NCBI GenBank assembly: GCA_937880335.1
Contig: CALFLJ010000162.1
Coordinates: forward strand, 1 to 13,854
Source of the DNA: an uncultured Succinatimonas sp.
GTDB taxonomy: Bacteria > Pseudomonadota > Gammaproteobacteria > Enterobacterales > Succinivibrionaceae
Length of the DNA stretch: 13,854 nt
Reading direction: 5' to 3'
This document shows positions 7,548 to 13,854 of the stretch, one piece after another. Position numbers and translations under genes: made by a program. The notes beneath the pieces were generated by a model that did no database searches, had not been told where the DNA came from, and saw only the letters and a program-made list of their open reading frames with translations. Numbering within the stretch: position 1 is the first letter of the stretch; every line of letters begins with the position of its first letter.

Positions 7548-7582
7548 GCTGATGAGAGCTCATTCTATTTTCTCTTATCAGC
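7548..7582. terminator. Hairpin between convergent djlA and rluA
   Basis: GCTGATGAGAG and CTCTTATCAGC form an 11-base-pair stem with one G-U wobble and a 13-base loop. It lies in the 140-base gap between the two convergent stop codons. It has no clean T-tract on either strand, so it may be a bidirectional or Rho-assisted end, or an mRNA 3'-end stabiliser. I see no gene in the rest of the gap. Confidence 0.45.
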
Positions 7583-7619
7583 GTCTTGATATTATTTTAT
7601 ATTCTTTTTAAGAATTACC

Positions 7620-8324
7620 TTAAATAACAAATGGGTAAGGCAGTGGAATGTCTTTACAAATATCAAAAAATTCAGGGAAAGATTTAAAGGCCATTTTTTC
7701 TTTTGTTGTAGGATGGTAAAAGGAAAGATAACAGGCGTGGAGACAGAGCCTATGATAAGCCTGAAAAGCCTCAGTTCCTCCGTAAAATCTATCTCCTAAA
7801 ATTGGATGACCTATTGATTTTAGGTGAACTCTTAATTGATGAGATCTTCCTGTAACAGGTAGTAATGCTACATAAGAGTATTTCCCATCATAGTGAATAA
7901 GGGAAACTTTCGTTGTTGATTTTTTGCCCATAACAGGATCAATTATTTGTAGGGGGCGATTTTCCCAGTCACAACGTAAAGGTGCACTAATTATTTGTTC
8001 TTTTGGGGTTAATTTTCCTAAAACTTTTGCAACATAGTTCTTTTCAACAGTTTTGTTGTTAAATTGCTTTCCTAGAGAACTTGTAGAGTTTTTATTCAAT
8101 GCTACAACCATAAGTCCTGAGGTATCCAGATCGAGCCTATGTACTGCTTGAGCATCAGGATATTTGTTTTGAATTCTTAATAATACGCTATCAAAGTGCT
8201 TAGGTAGGCGTCCTTTTACTGACAAAATTCCTGATGGTTTATTTACAACCATAATTTCGTTGTCTTCGTAGATTATGTCCAAGTAAGGATCTAAAGGGGG
8301 ATTGTAAAAAAAACAGTCATTCAT
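7620..8324 (-). CDS. rluA: Dual-specificity 23S rRNA/tRNA pseudouridine synthase RluA
   Basis: RluA isomerises uridine to pseudouridine at position 746 of 23S rRNA and position 32 of several tRNAs in E. coli. The 234-residue protein (E. coli 219) has no S4 domain. It shows the RluA-type N-terminus YNPPLDPYLDIIYEDN, VVNKPSGILSVKGR (26-39), the catalytic aspartate 65 in HRLDLDTSG, the RluA-like CDWENRP, and the C-terminal TGRSHQLRVH and GHPILGDRFYG. The CDW and GRL blocks match RluA rather than RluC or RluD. The start at 8324 has no clear ribosome binding site. The gene lies downstream of bamD on the same strand but is separated from it by a terminator, so it is probably transcribed separately. 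Confidence 0.93.
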   Translation of the reverse strand: MNDCFFYNPPLDPYLDIIYEDNEIMVVNKPSGILSVKGRLPKHFDSVLLRIQNKYPDAQAVHRLDLDTSGLMVVALNKNSTSSLGKQFNNKTVEKNYVAKVLGKLTPKEQIISAPLRCDWENRPLQIIDPVMGKKSTTKVSLIHYDGKYSYVALLPVTGRSHQLRVHLKSIGHPILGDRFYGGTEAFQAYHRLCLHACYLSFYHPTTKEKMAFKSFPEFFDICKDIPLPYPFVI

Positions 8325-8394
8325 AGAAATTCAATAATTACAAATGTTACGTTTTGTTATTTAACAATTAATCTTTAGGCTATTATTATTTTAT

Positions 8395-8434
8395 AAAAAA
8401 ATAGAACCCTACTGAATTTAACAATAAGGTTCTA
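8395..8434 (-). terminator. Intrinsic terminator of bamD
   Basis: Read leftward, the stem TAGAACC/GGTTCTA (8428-8434 with 8402-8408) is followed by seven T residues (the A run 8395-8401). Extra pairs inside the stem (TG/CA and TA/TA with mismatches) extend it to a small AT loop. It lies 16 bases after the bamD stop codon and is a typical Rho-independent terminator. Confidence 0.8.
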
Positions 8435-8450
8435 CTTTTGCTTTATTATG

Positions 8451-9191
8451 TTAGTTCAAATTAGAGTTTTTTATTACTTCTGCAACATTATTTGCAGGCA
8501 TGGATAAACCTAATTTTTTATAACAATCTTCCATCAGTTTTAATGCATTACCTATATATTCAGTATCTCTGTAGGAGTAGAGAATGGATTGACAATGTCT
8601 TATTGCAGATAACCAAGCCCCGCGTTCATTGTAGTACTGAGCAATATGCCATTCACGTTTTGCTAGCTGCTGTTTTATGAATAACATGCGTTGACGAGCA
8701 TCATTTACGTAAGGGCTTTGAGGATAGGCCTCTATCAAATCTTTAAAGCTCTTAAAGGCGTCATAGTAATAAGTTGGATCTTTTTCTGCTCTATCCAGTC
8801 TTAAAAAATCTTGGATCATGTCTGAGTGCTTTTGTACATAATTTAAGCCTTGCATATACATGACATAATCTGTATATAAAGAGCCAGGATTTAATCTTAG
8901 ATAGCGCTTAATTGCAGCTGAGGTTAAGTCGCTTTCGCGCGACTTATAATAAACGTAGATTAGATCAAGCTGTACTTGATCTGTAAGTTCACCAAAAGGA
9001 TATCTTGAATCTAAAGCTTCTAAGTATTTACGAGCTTTATTATAGTCTCCAGATGACATTGAAGCTAATGCAGTACTGTAAAGGGCCTCCTGTGAGATAT
9101 CAGGAACATCGTCACGCTGGGCATCTGTTGTAGAGCAGCCACTTAAGGCGATAGTCAAAGCCGTGATCAAGATAGCTACTGATTTAAACAT
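8451..9191 (-). CDS. bamD: Outer membrane assembly lipoprotein BamD
   Basis: BamD is an essential lipoprotein of the BAM complex, anchored in the periplasmic leaflet of the outer membrane, where it helps BamA insert beta-barrel proteins. From the ATG at 9191 the precursor has 246 residues (E. coli 245). A hydrophobic signal peptide ends in the lipobox LSGC, with the lipidated Cys at residue 19. The rest is helical TPR-type repeats; EALYSTALASMSSGDYNKA and LEALDSRYPFGE begin the first repeat, and NPGSLYTDYVMYMQGLNY is the characteristic BamD block. A TTG at 9212 in the same frame would add seven residues, but GGAG nine bases before 9191 favours the ATG there. The gene is divergent from rluD, as in E. 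coli. Confidence 0.95.
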   Translation of the reverse strand: MFKSVAILITALTIALSGCSTTDAQRDDVPDISQEALYSTALASMSSGDYNKARKYLEALDSRYPFGELTDQVQLDLIYVYYKSRESDLTSAAIKRYLRLNPGSLYTDYVMYMQGLNYVQKHSDMIQDFLRLDRAEKDPTYYYDAFKSFKDLIEAYPQSPYVNDARQRMLFIKQQLAKREWHIAQYYNERGAWLSAIRHCQSILYSYRDTEYIGNALKLMEDCYKKLGLSMPANNVAEVIKNSNLN

Positions 9192-9223
9192 GTAAATGAA
9201 CTCCATTTTCAAGGTACAATTTC

Positions 9224-9229
9224 TATAAT
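9224..9229 (+). promoter_or_regulatory. Candidate -10 box for rluD in the bamD-rluD gap
   Basis: A consensus TATAAT stands about 52 bases upstream of the rluD ATG in the 89-base divergent gap. I see no good -35 partner and no TGn extension. For leftward bamD transcription a TTGAAG/TACACT pair with a 16-base spacer is possible over the same gap. Both are weak calls. Confidence 0.35.
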
Positions 9230-9280
9230 CTATAGTGTATCTTATTGTTAGTGATCTTCAACTGAAAAATTTTTTTTATT

Positions 9281-10255
9281 ATGACAGATAAGCTTGTATA
9301 CGAAATTAATGACGAACTTCATGGCAAAAGACTTGATAGTGCCTTAGCTTCTTTAGATGCAGAGAACTCTCGAAGTACTCTACAGGAATTTATTGAACAA
9401 GGTAAAGTAAGCGTTGATGGAAAAGTAATTACAAAAGAAAACTTTAAAGTTAGTTCAGGCCAAAAAATAGAGCTTGTTACACCTGAGCCAGAAAGTCTTG
9501 ATGCGATTCCACAAAATATACCTTTAGACATTATTTATGAAGATGAGGACGTTGTTGTTATAAATAAACCTGCAGGTCTTGTAGTTCATCCGGGAGCTGG
9601 ATGTAAAGATGGAACTGTTATGAATTCAATGCTGTACCATTATCCTGAAACTGCAAGTTTACCTCGCGCAGGTATTGTGCATCGTTTAGATAAAGACACT
9701 TCAGGTCTTATGGTGATTGCTAGGACAAATGTTGCTCAAAAACGTTTGGTAAGGGCAATAAGTAAGCATGATGTAGTACGTGAATATGAGGCTGTAGCTT
9801 GGGGACTTATTTCTTCTGGAGGAACTATTGAAACTGATATAGGAAGAGATCCTCATAATCGTGTCAAAATGGCAGTAGTTCCTGAAGGTATGGGGCGAGA
9901 GGCTATTACACATTATCGTGTAAGAGAGCAGTTTAGAGCTCATACATTACTACGTTTGAGGCTGGAAACTGGAAGAACGCATCAGATCCGAGTGCATATG
10001 GCTAGTATTGATCATCCACTTTTAGGAGATCCTGTTTATGGTGGGAGGAGATTAAGAATTCTTAAGGATGCATCAGATGAATTAACCCAGGAATTACGTG
10101 AATTTAAGCGTCAGGCACTACATGCCGCTCATATTGAGTTCATTCATCCTGTTTCAAAGGAACCTTTAAGTTTTGACGCTCCTATTCCTGACGATATGGT
10201 GCATTTAATTGAGATTTTGCGCGAGGATTTTAAAGTACATGGAGAGGAACTTTAA
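9281..10255 (+). CDS. rluD: 23S rRNA pseudouridine(1911/1915/1917) synthase RluD
   Basis: RluD modifies three uridines in helix 69 of 23S rRNA, at the subunit interface. The 324-residue protein has an N-terminal S4 RNA-binding domain (about residues 16-65, with KRLDSALASL and GKVSVDGKVI), then the catalytic domain with INKPAGLVVHPG (94-105), catalytic Asp137 in HRLDKDTSG, TGRTHQIRVH and HPLLGDPVYGG. E. coli RluD has 326 residues. The S4 domain and the GLVVHPG form separate it from the RluA paralogue at 7620-8324. The ATG at 9281 follows an AT-only stretch without any Shine-Dalgarno sequence. pgeF overlaps the end by 17 bases, matching the E. coli order rluD-yfiH-clpB. Confidence 0.95.
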   Translation: MTDKLVYEINDELHGKRLDSALASLDAENSRSTLQEFIEQGKVSVDGKVITKENFKVSSGQKIELVTPEPESLDAIPQNIPLDIIYEDEDVVVINKPAGLVVHPGAGCKDGTVMNSMLYHYPETASLPRAGIVHRLDKDTSGLMVIARTNVAQKRLVRAISKHDVVREYEAVAWGLISSGGTIETDIGRDPHNRVKMAVVPEGMGREAITHYRVREQFRAHTLLRLRLETGRTHQIRVHMASIDHPLLGDPVYGGRRLRILKDASDELTQELREFKRQALHAAHIEFIHPVSKEPLSFDAPIPDDMVHLIEILREDFKVHGEEL

Positions 10256-10976
10256 GCTTTGTGAAACAATTACGGGATTTCCACTTGAGGTTAAGGCATT
10301 ATATACAACACGTTTAGGCGGTGTGAGTAAGCCTCCTTTTTATAGTTTTAATTTAGGAGATCATGTAAACGATGATTTTACCTCAGTACAGTGTAATCGC
10401 CAAAAACTTGAGGCTTACTTGAAAACACCTGTAGTTTTTATGAATCAAACTCATTCAACTTCAGTAAAACAAGTTTTTAAAAAAGGGGAAACCCCTGTTT
10501 TGGCAGACGGCATTGTTACTACACAAAAAAATCTGACCTTGGCTGTTATGACTGCAGATTGTTTGCCATTACTTTTAGCATCTGCGGATGGTAAGGTTGT
10601 GGGGGCTATTCATTGTGGTTGGCGAGGTTTAGCTTTTGGCATAGTAGAAAATGCTCTTAAACTTATAAGAACATTGAGTAACTCAGAAATTCTTGCATAT
10701 ACCGGAGCATGTATTGCCAAAAATTCTTACGAAGTTGGAGGGGAATTGGTAGAGCAATTTTCTCGGGTCTGTAATAATGCGAAAGAATCATTTGTAAAAA
10801 AAGACAATGATAAATTTTTATGTGATTTACCTAGTTTGTGTAAATCCATATTAGAGCAAAACGAAGTTTCTATTATTGGACAAAGTCCTTATGATACTTA
10901 TTTGGATAAGCAATTTTTTTCCTATAGACGAGAGCATATAACAGGAAGGCAAGCCACATTAATTTCCATCTGTTAA
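10239..10976 (+). CDS. pgeF: Peptidoglycan editing factor PgeF (YfiH; LACC1/multicopper-polyphenol-oxidase fold)
   Basis: In E. coli, YfiH/PgeF removes UDP-MurNAc carrying L-Ser instead of L-Ala, keeping the peptide stem correct; relatives act on purine nucleosides. I place the start at ATG 10239 (245 residues; E. coli 243), preceded by GAGG about 12 bases upstream. An upstream ATG at 10209 in frame would only add ten residues inside rluD. Family residues are present: TTRLGGVS (23-30), the metal ligands His72 (QTHS), Cys108 (TADCLP) and His125 (HCGWRG), then YEVGGE and FSYRRE near the C-terminus. Unusual points are HCGWRG for the common HAGWRG and GACIAKNSYEVG, where GPAIGP-type sequences are usual. 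It overlaps rluD, so it is probably translated by coupling. Confidence 0.92.
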   Translation: MERNFKLCETITGFPLEVKALYTTRLGGVSKPPFYSFNLGDHVNDDFTSVQCNRQKLEAYLKTPVVFMNQTHSTSVKQVFKKGETPVLADGIVTTQKNLTLAVMTADCLPLLLASADGKVVGAIHCGWRGLAFGIVENALKLIRTLSNSEILAYTGACIAKNSYEVGGELVEQFSRVCNNAKESFVKKDNDKFLCDLPSLCKSILEQNEVSIIGQSPYDTYLDKQFFSYRREHITGRQATLISIC

Positions 10977-10993
10977 TGGAAACAGACTTTGGG

Positions 10994-11016
10994 GAGGAGG
11001 GGGCAAAAACCTCCTC
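10994..11016 (+). other. G-rich hairpin after pgeF
   Basis: GAGGAGG and CCTCCTC form a perfect 7-base-pair stem around a GGGCAAAAA loop, starting 17 bases after the pgeF stop. There is no T-tract, so it is not an intrinsic terminator by itself. The strand carries closely spaced G runs from 10991 to 11003, which could also fold as a two-layer quadruplex. Role unknown; it may stabilise the mRNA 3' end. Confidence 0.5.
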
Positions 11017-11022
11017 AAGGAG

Positions 11023-11057
11023 ATCTAGCCTTTGAGCAATCTTAGGCTAGATTTTTT
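11023..11057 (+). terminator. Intrinsic terminator of rluD-pgeF
   Basis: ATCTAGCCT and AGGCTAGAT form a perfect 9-base-pair stem with a 12-base loop, followed directly by a run of six T. It stands between pgeF and the clpB promoter, so clpB is transcriptionally separated from rluD-pgeF. Confidence 0.85.
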
Positions 11058-11078
11058 ATAACTTTATTTTGTGATGTA

Positions 11079-11108
11079 CCTTTAAATTTTTTAATTTGTC
11101 CCCACTTA
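11079..11108 (+). promoter_or_regulatory. Heat-shock (sigma-32/RpoH) promoter of clpB
   Basis: The -35 region CCTTTAAA (11079-11086) differs by one base from the sigma-32 consensus CCTTGAAA. After 13 bases comes CCCCACTTA (11100-11108), one base from CCCCATNTA. The spacing suits RpoH promoters. It lies 36 bases before the clpB start codon and directly after the pgeF terminator. clpB is a classical RpoH target in E. coli. Confidence 0.72.
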
Positions 11109-11133
11109 AATAATCAGTAATGAATGATTATTT

Positions 11134-11138
11134 GGAGG
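11134..11138 (+). promoter_or_regulatory. Ribosome binding site that decides the clpB start
   Basis: GGAGG stands five bases before the ATG at 11144. It supports that codon, which gives the conserved MRLDRF N-terminus, over the in-frame ATG at 11120, which has no such site. Confidence 0.85.
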
Positions 11139-11143
11139 CATGT

Positions 11144-13729
11144 ATGCGCTTAGATAGATTTACAGCTAAGTTTCAAGAAGCTTTAGCTGATGCGCAATCG
11201 TTAGCCGTAGGTCATGACAATCAGTTCATTGAACCTGAACATGTAATGGCAGCGTTACTTGCGCAAGAAGACGGAACTGTAAGGCCACTTATCACATTGG
11301 CCGGATCGGATCCATCTGCCTTAAAGATTTTATTAGATAATGCTTTAGATAAGCTACCGAAGGTTAAAGGTGCTGGAGGTGATATTCAGATCTCCTCAAA
11401 GACAGCCAGACTTTTAAATTTATGCGATAAGTTAGCTCAAAAGTCAGGGGATTCGTTCATTTCTTCTGAAATGTTTGTGTTAGCCGCATTCGAAGAGAAT
11501 TCAGAGTTAAAAGATATCTTTGCTCGTGTTAATTTGCAAAAAGAAAAAGTTAAATCAGCTTTAGCTGAAATGCGCAAAGGTGAAACAGTTGATAATGAAA
11601 ACGCTGAAAATTCTCGTCGTGCTTTGAAGAAGTACTGTACAGACTTAACTGAAAGGGCGGAAAAGGGAAAACTTGATCCTGTAATTGGCCGTGATGAAGA
11701 GATTCGGCGTACAACGCAGGTTTTACAGCGTAGAACTAAGAATAACCCTGTTTTAATTGGTGAGCCTGGAGTAGGTAAGACTGCTATTGTTGAAGGCTTA
11801 GCTCAAAGAATTGTAAAAGGAGAGGTTCCTGAGGGGCTACGTAATAAACGCGTCTTAGCCTTAGATATGGGAGCATTGATTGCAGGAGCTAAATATAGAG
11901 GCGAATTCGAAGAGCGTTTAAAATCTGTTTTAACGGAACTTGCAAAAGAAGAAGGAAAGGTTATTCTTTTTATTGATGAGCTTCATACAATGGTAGGAGC
12001 TGGCAAATCAGAAGGTGCTATGGATGCAGGCAATATGTTAAAACCTGCCTTAGCCCGTGGTGAGTTGCATTGTGTAGGAGCAACTACCTTAGATGAGTAT
12101 CGTCAATATATTGAAAAAGACGCAGCTTTAGAAAGACGTTTCCAGAAGGTATTTGTTGATGAACCTACTGTTGAGAATACTATTGCAATTTTGCGTGGTT
12201 TGAAAGAGCGATATGAAATTCATCATCATGTTCAAATCACAGACCCTGCAATTGTTGCAGCTGCAACTTTATCAAGTCGCTATATTACTGATCGTCAGTT
12301 GCCAGATAAGGCTATCGATCTTATTGACGAGGCTGCGGCAAGTATTCGTTTACAGATAGATTCCAAACCTGAACCTTTAGATAGACTAGATAGACGTTTG
12401 ATACAGCTTAAAATGGAGCGAGCTGCCGTTTCTAAAGAGTCTGATGATGCATCTAGAAAACGTCTTGAGGCAATTGATGATGAAATTTCAAAGGATGAGA
12501 TGGAATATCAACGTCTAAATGAAGTTTGGAAGCGGGAAAAACTAGTTTTAGATGGAACTCAGAAATTTAAAGAGCAACTTGATAAGGCTCGACACGAATT
12601 TGATGTTGCCAAACGTAGGGGCGATTTAAGTCGTATGAGTGAATTGCAATATGGAATTATTCCTTCACTAGAGAAACAAATTTCAGATTGCGATAAAGCT
12701 AAGAAGCAGACTACAGAACTTGTAAGAAACAAAGTTACGGATGCAGAAATTGCTGATGTGGTTTCGAAAGCTACAGGTATTCCTGTATCAAAGATGCTAG
12801 AGGGAGAGAGAGCAAAACTTTTACACATGGAGGAAAGCTTACACAAGCGAGTTATCGGACAGGAAGAGGCTGTAAAGGCTATTGCAAATGCAATCCGTAG
12901 AAGTCGCGCAGGTTTAGCTGACCCTAATAGGCCTATTGGATCATTTATGTTTTTAGGTCCGACTGGTGTTGGTAAGACTGAACTTTGTAAAGCTCTAGCT
13001 GAATTTATGTTTGATACGGAAAAGGCAATGGTACGTATCGACATGTCTGAGTTTATGGAAAAGTTCTCTGTATCAAGATTAGTTGGAGCGCCTCCGGGAT
13101 ATGTAGGTTATGAGCAAGGGGGATATTTAACAGAAGCTGTAAGACGTCGTCCTTATTCAGTAATATTACTTGATGAAATTGAGAAAGCTCATCCGGATGT
13201 CTTTAATATCCTGCTTCAGGTCTTAGATGATGGTCGTTTAACAGATAGTCAGGGAAGAACTGTAGATTTTAAGAATACTGTGATTATTATGACATCAAAC
13301 TTGGGCTCACAGATGATCCAAGAGGAAACAGGAAAATCAAGTTATGATGAAATCAAAGATAAATTATTAAATATCTTAGAGCAACATTTTAGACCAGAGT
13401 TCTTAAATCGTGTTGATGAAAGTGTTGTATTTCATCCTCTTACTAAGGAAAATATTCGTAGTATTGCAGAAATTCAGCTTAACATTTTGTGCCAGAGACT
13501 ACAAAATTCAGGCTATAACGTTGAGATTGATGACAGTGTTTACGATTATGTCGGTAATGAAGGCTATGATCCTGTTTTTGGAGCAAGACCATTACGTCGA
13601 GTTATCCAAAACGAGGTTGCAGATAAATTATCAACCCTAGTTTTAGCAGGAAAGCTACAACCTGACGAAAAGTATGTTTTATCTTATGATACAAATGCTA
13701 GAACATTTGATGTAAAAAACATAAAGTAA
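11144..13729 (+). CDS. clpB: ATP-dependent disaggregase ClpB
   Basis: ClpB is a cytosolic hexameric AAA+ chaperone that, with DnaK, threads aggregated proteins through its pore. From ATG 11144 it has 861 residues (E. coli 857). The N domain (about 1-145) is followed by NBD1 with Walker A GEPGVGKT (206-213), Walker B VILFIDE and pore Tyr251 (KYRGE). A coiled-coil middle domain (about 400-525) comes next, then NBD2 with Walker A GPTGVGKT (605-612), pore Tyr653 (GYVGY) and Walker B VILLDE. Positions through Tyr653 match E. coli numbering, so there are no net indels there. Codon 149, the GTG internal start in E. coli clpB, is GTT here. It has its own sigma-32-like promoter and terminator, so it is probably monocistronic and heat-inducible. 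Confidence 0.97.
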   Translation: MRLDRFTAKFQEALADAQSLAVGHDNQFIEPEHVMAALLAQEDGTVRPLITLAGSDPSALKILLDNALDKLPKVKGAGGDIQISSKTARLLNLCDKLAQKSGDSFISSEMFVLAAFEENSELKDIFARVNLQKEKVKSALAEMRKGETVDNENAENSRRALKKYCTDLTERAEKGKLDPVIGRDEEIRRTTQVLQRRTKNNPVLIGEPGVGKTAIVEGLAQRIVKGEVPEGLRNKRVLALDMGALIAGAKYRGEFEERLKSVLTELAKEEGKVILFIDELHTMVGAGKSEGAMDAGNMLKPALARGELHCVGATTLDEYRQYIEKDAALERRFQKVFVDEPTVENTIAILRGLKERYEIHHHVQITDPAIVAAATLSSRYITDRQLPDKAIDLIDEAAASIRLQIDSKPEPLDRLDRRLIQLKMERAAVSKESDDASRKRLEAIDDEISKDEMEYQRLNEVWKREKLVLDGTQKFKEQLDKARHEFDVAKRRGDLSRMSELQYGIIPSLEKQISDCDKAKKQTTELVRNKVTDAEIADVVSKATGIPVSKMLEGERAKLLHMEESLHKRVIGQEEAVKAIANAIRRSRAGLADPNRPIGSFMFLGPTGVGKTELCKALAEFMFDTEKAMVRIDMSEFMEKFSVSRLVGAPPGYVGYEQGGYLTEAVRRRPYSVILLDEIEKAHPDVFNILLQVLDDGRLTDSQGRTVDFKNTVIIMTSNLGSQMIQEETGKSSYDEIKDKLLNILEQHFRPEFLNRVDESVVFHPLTKENIRSIAEIQLNILCQRLQNSGYNVEIDDSVYDYVGNEGYDPVFGARPLRRVIQNEVADKLSTLVLAGKLQPDEKYVLSYDTNARTFDVKNIK

Positions 13730-13737
13730 AACTAATA

Positions 13738-13764
13738 AAAGGTGGGGGGAAGGCCCCCGCCTTT
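13738..13764. terminator. GC-rich terminator hairpin after clpB
   Basis: AAAGGTGGGGG and CCCCCGCCTTT form an 11-base-pair stem with one T-G wobble and a five-base loop, nine bases after the clpB stop. The forward-strand T-tract is only TTT before a run of A. Read leftward, the stem ends in TTTTATTA. It may terminate in both directions. Confidence 0.68.
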
Positions 13765-13854
13765 AAAAAAAATATAAAACAAGTTTAAAAGTGTCAGAAT
13801 ACGATAAAGATCAAAAAAAATTAGCTAAATAAACGGCATAAAAAAGGGAAAAGT
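13765..13854. other. Non-coding AT-rich end of window
   Basis: The last 90 bases are rich in A on the forward strand. I see no open reading frame, tRNA or convincing promoter. The segment probably belongs to the upstream region of the next gene outside the window. Confidence 0.4.

Noticed and set aside
7599..7615. Small ATTCTT/AAGAAT hairpin before the rluA stop
   Set aside because: The stem is only six A/T-rich pairs with a three-base loop, which is expected by chance in AT-rich sequence.
9191..9212. TTG start for bamD at 9212
   Set aside because: The ATG at 9191 has a GGAG site nine bases upstream and gives a normal lipoprotein signal peptide and family length.
11120..11143. ATG at 11120 as the clpB start
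   Set aside because: The GGAGG before 11144 and the conserved MRLDRF N-terminus identify 11144 as the start.
12559..13044. 161-residue reverse-strand open frame inside clpB
   Set aside because: It lies fully antisense to the conserved ClpB middle and NBD2 regions, has a low-complexity Ser/Leu-rich composition and no recognisable motif; it is a shadow frame.
1..13854. CRISPR array, mobile element, prophage, toxin-antitoxin, tRNA or riboswitch
   Set aside because: I found no spaced direct repeats, transposase or integrase frames, tRNA-like cloverleaf or conserved riboswitch core; almost all sequence is accounted for by housekeeping genes.

Overview
The window is a chromosomal, AT-rich stretch dominated by housekeeping genes of a gammaproteobacterium. 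The gene content supports this: prfB followed by lysS, a djlA-type membrane J-protein, and a bamD (divergent) / rluD / pgeF / clpB block in the same order as E. coli bamD-rluD-yfiH-clpB. AT-rich composition combined with this gammaproteobacterial gene set suggests a host-associated lineage such as the Succinivibrionaceae (Aeromonadales). That placement is inference and was not tested. I see no phage, IS, integron, CRISPR, tRNA or rRNA, and no convincing undescribed system. The interest lies in gene-level details.

Left part (1-7479): the 5' part of nadC (NAD synthesis) runs leftward off the window edge. Facing away from it is a long rightward cluster: prfB (release factor 2, with its programmed +1 frameshift), lysS (lysyl-tRNA synthetase, carrying an apparent one-base deletion near its 3' end), dapA (lysine/diaminopimelate synthesis), trmB (tRNA m7G46 methyltransferase), an amgK-like sugar kinase, a murU-like nucleotidyltransferase, and djlA. 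From dapA to djlA every junction overlaps, so these genes are probably translationally coupled. AmgK and MurU would together turn recycled MurNAc into UDP-MurNAc, while DapA supplies the diaminopimelate branch, so the cluster mixes translation and cell-wall precursor functions.

Middle (7480-9280): a hairpin separates convergent djlA and rluA. rluA (rRNA/tRNA pseudouridine synthase) and bamD (outer-membrane assembly lipoprotein) both run leftward, and bamD ends in a good intrinsic terminator. bamD and rluD diverge from a short AT-rich intergenic segment.

Right part (9281-13854): rluD (23S rRNA pseudouridine synthase) overlaps pgeF (peptidoglycan editing factor). This pair ends in a G-rich hairpin followed by a clear intrinsic terminator. 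clpB (disaggregase) then has its own leader with a near-consensus heat-shock (sigma-32) promoter, a strong ribosome binding site and a GC-rich terminator hairpin. The last ~90 bases hold no gene that I can recognise.
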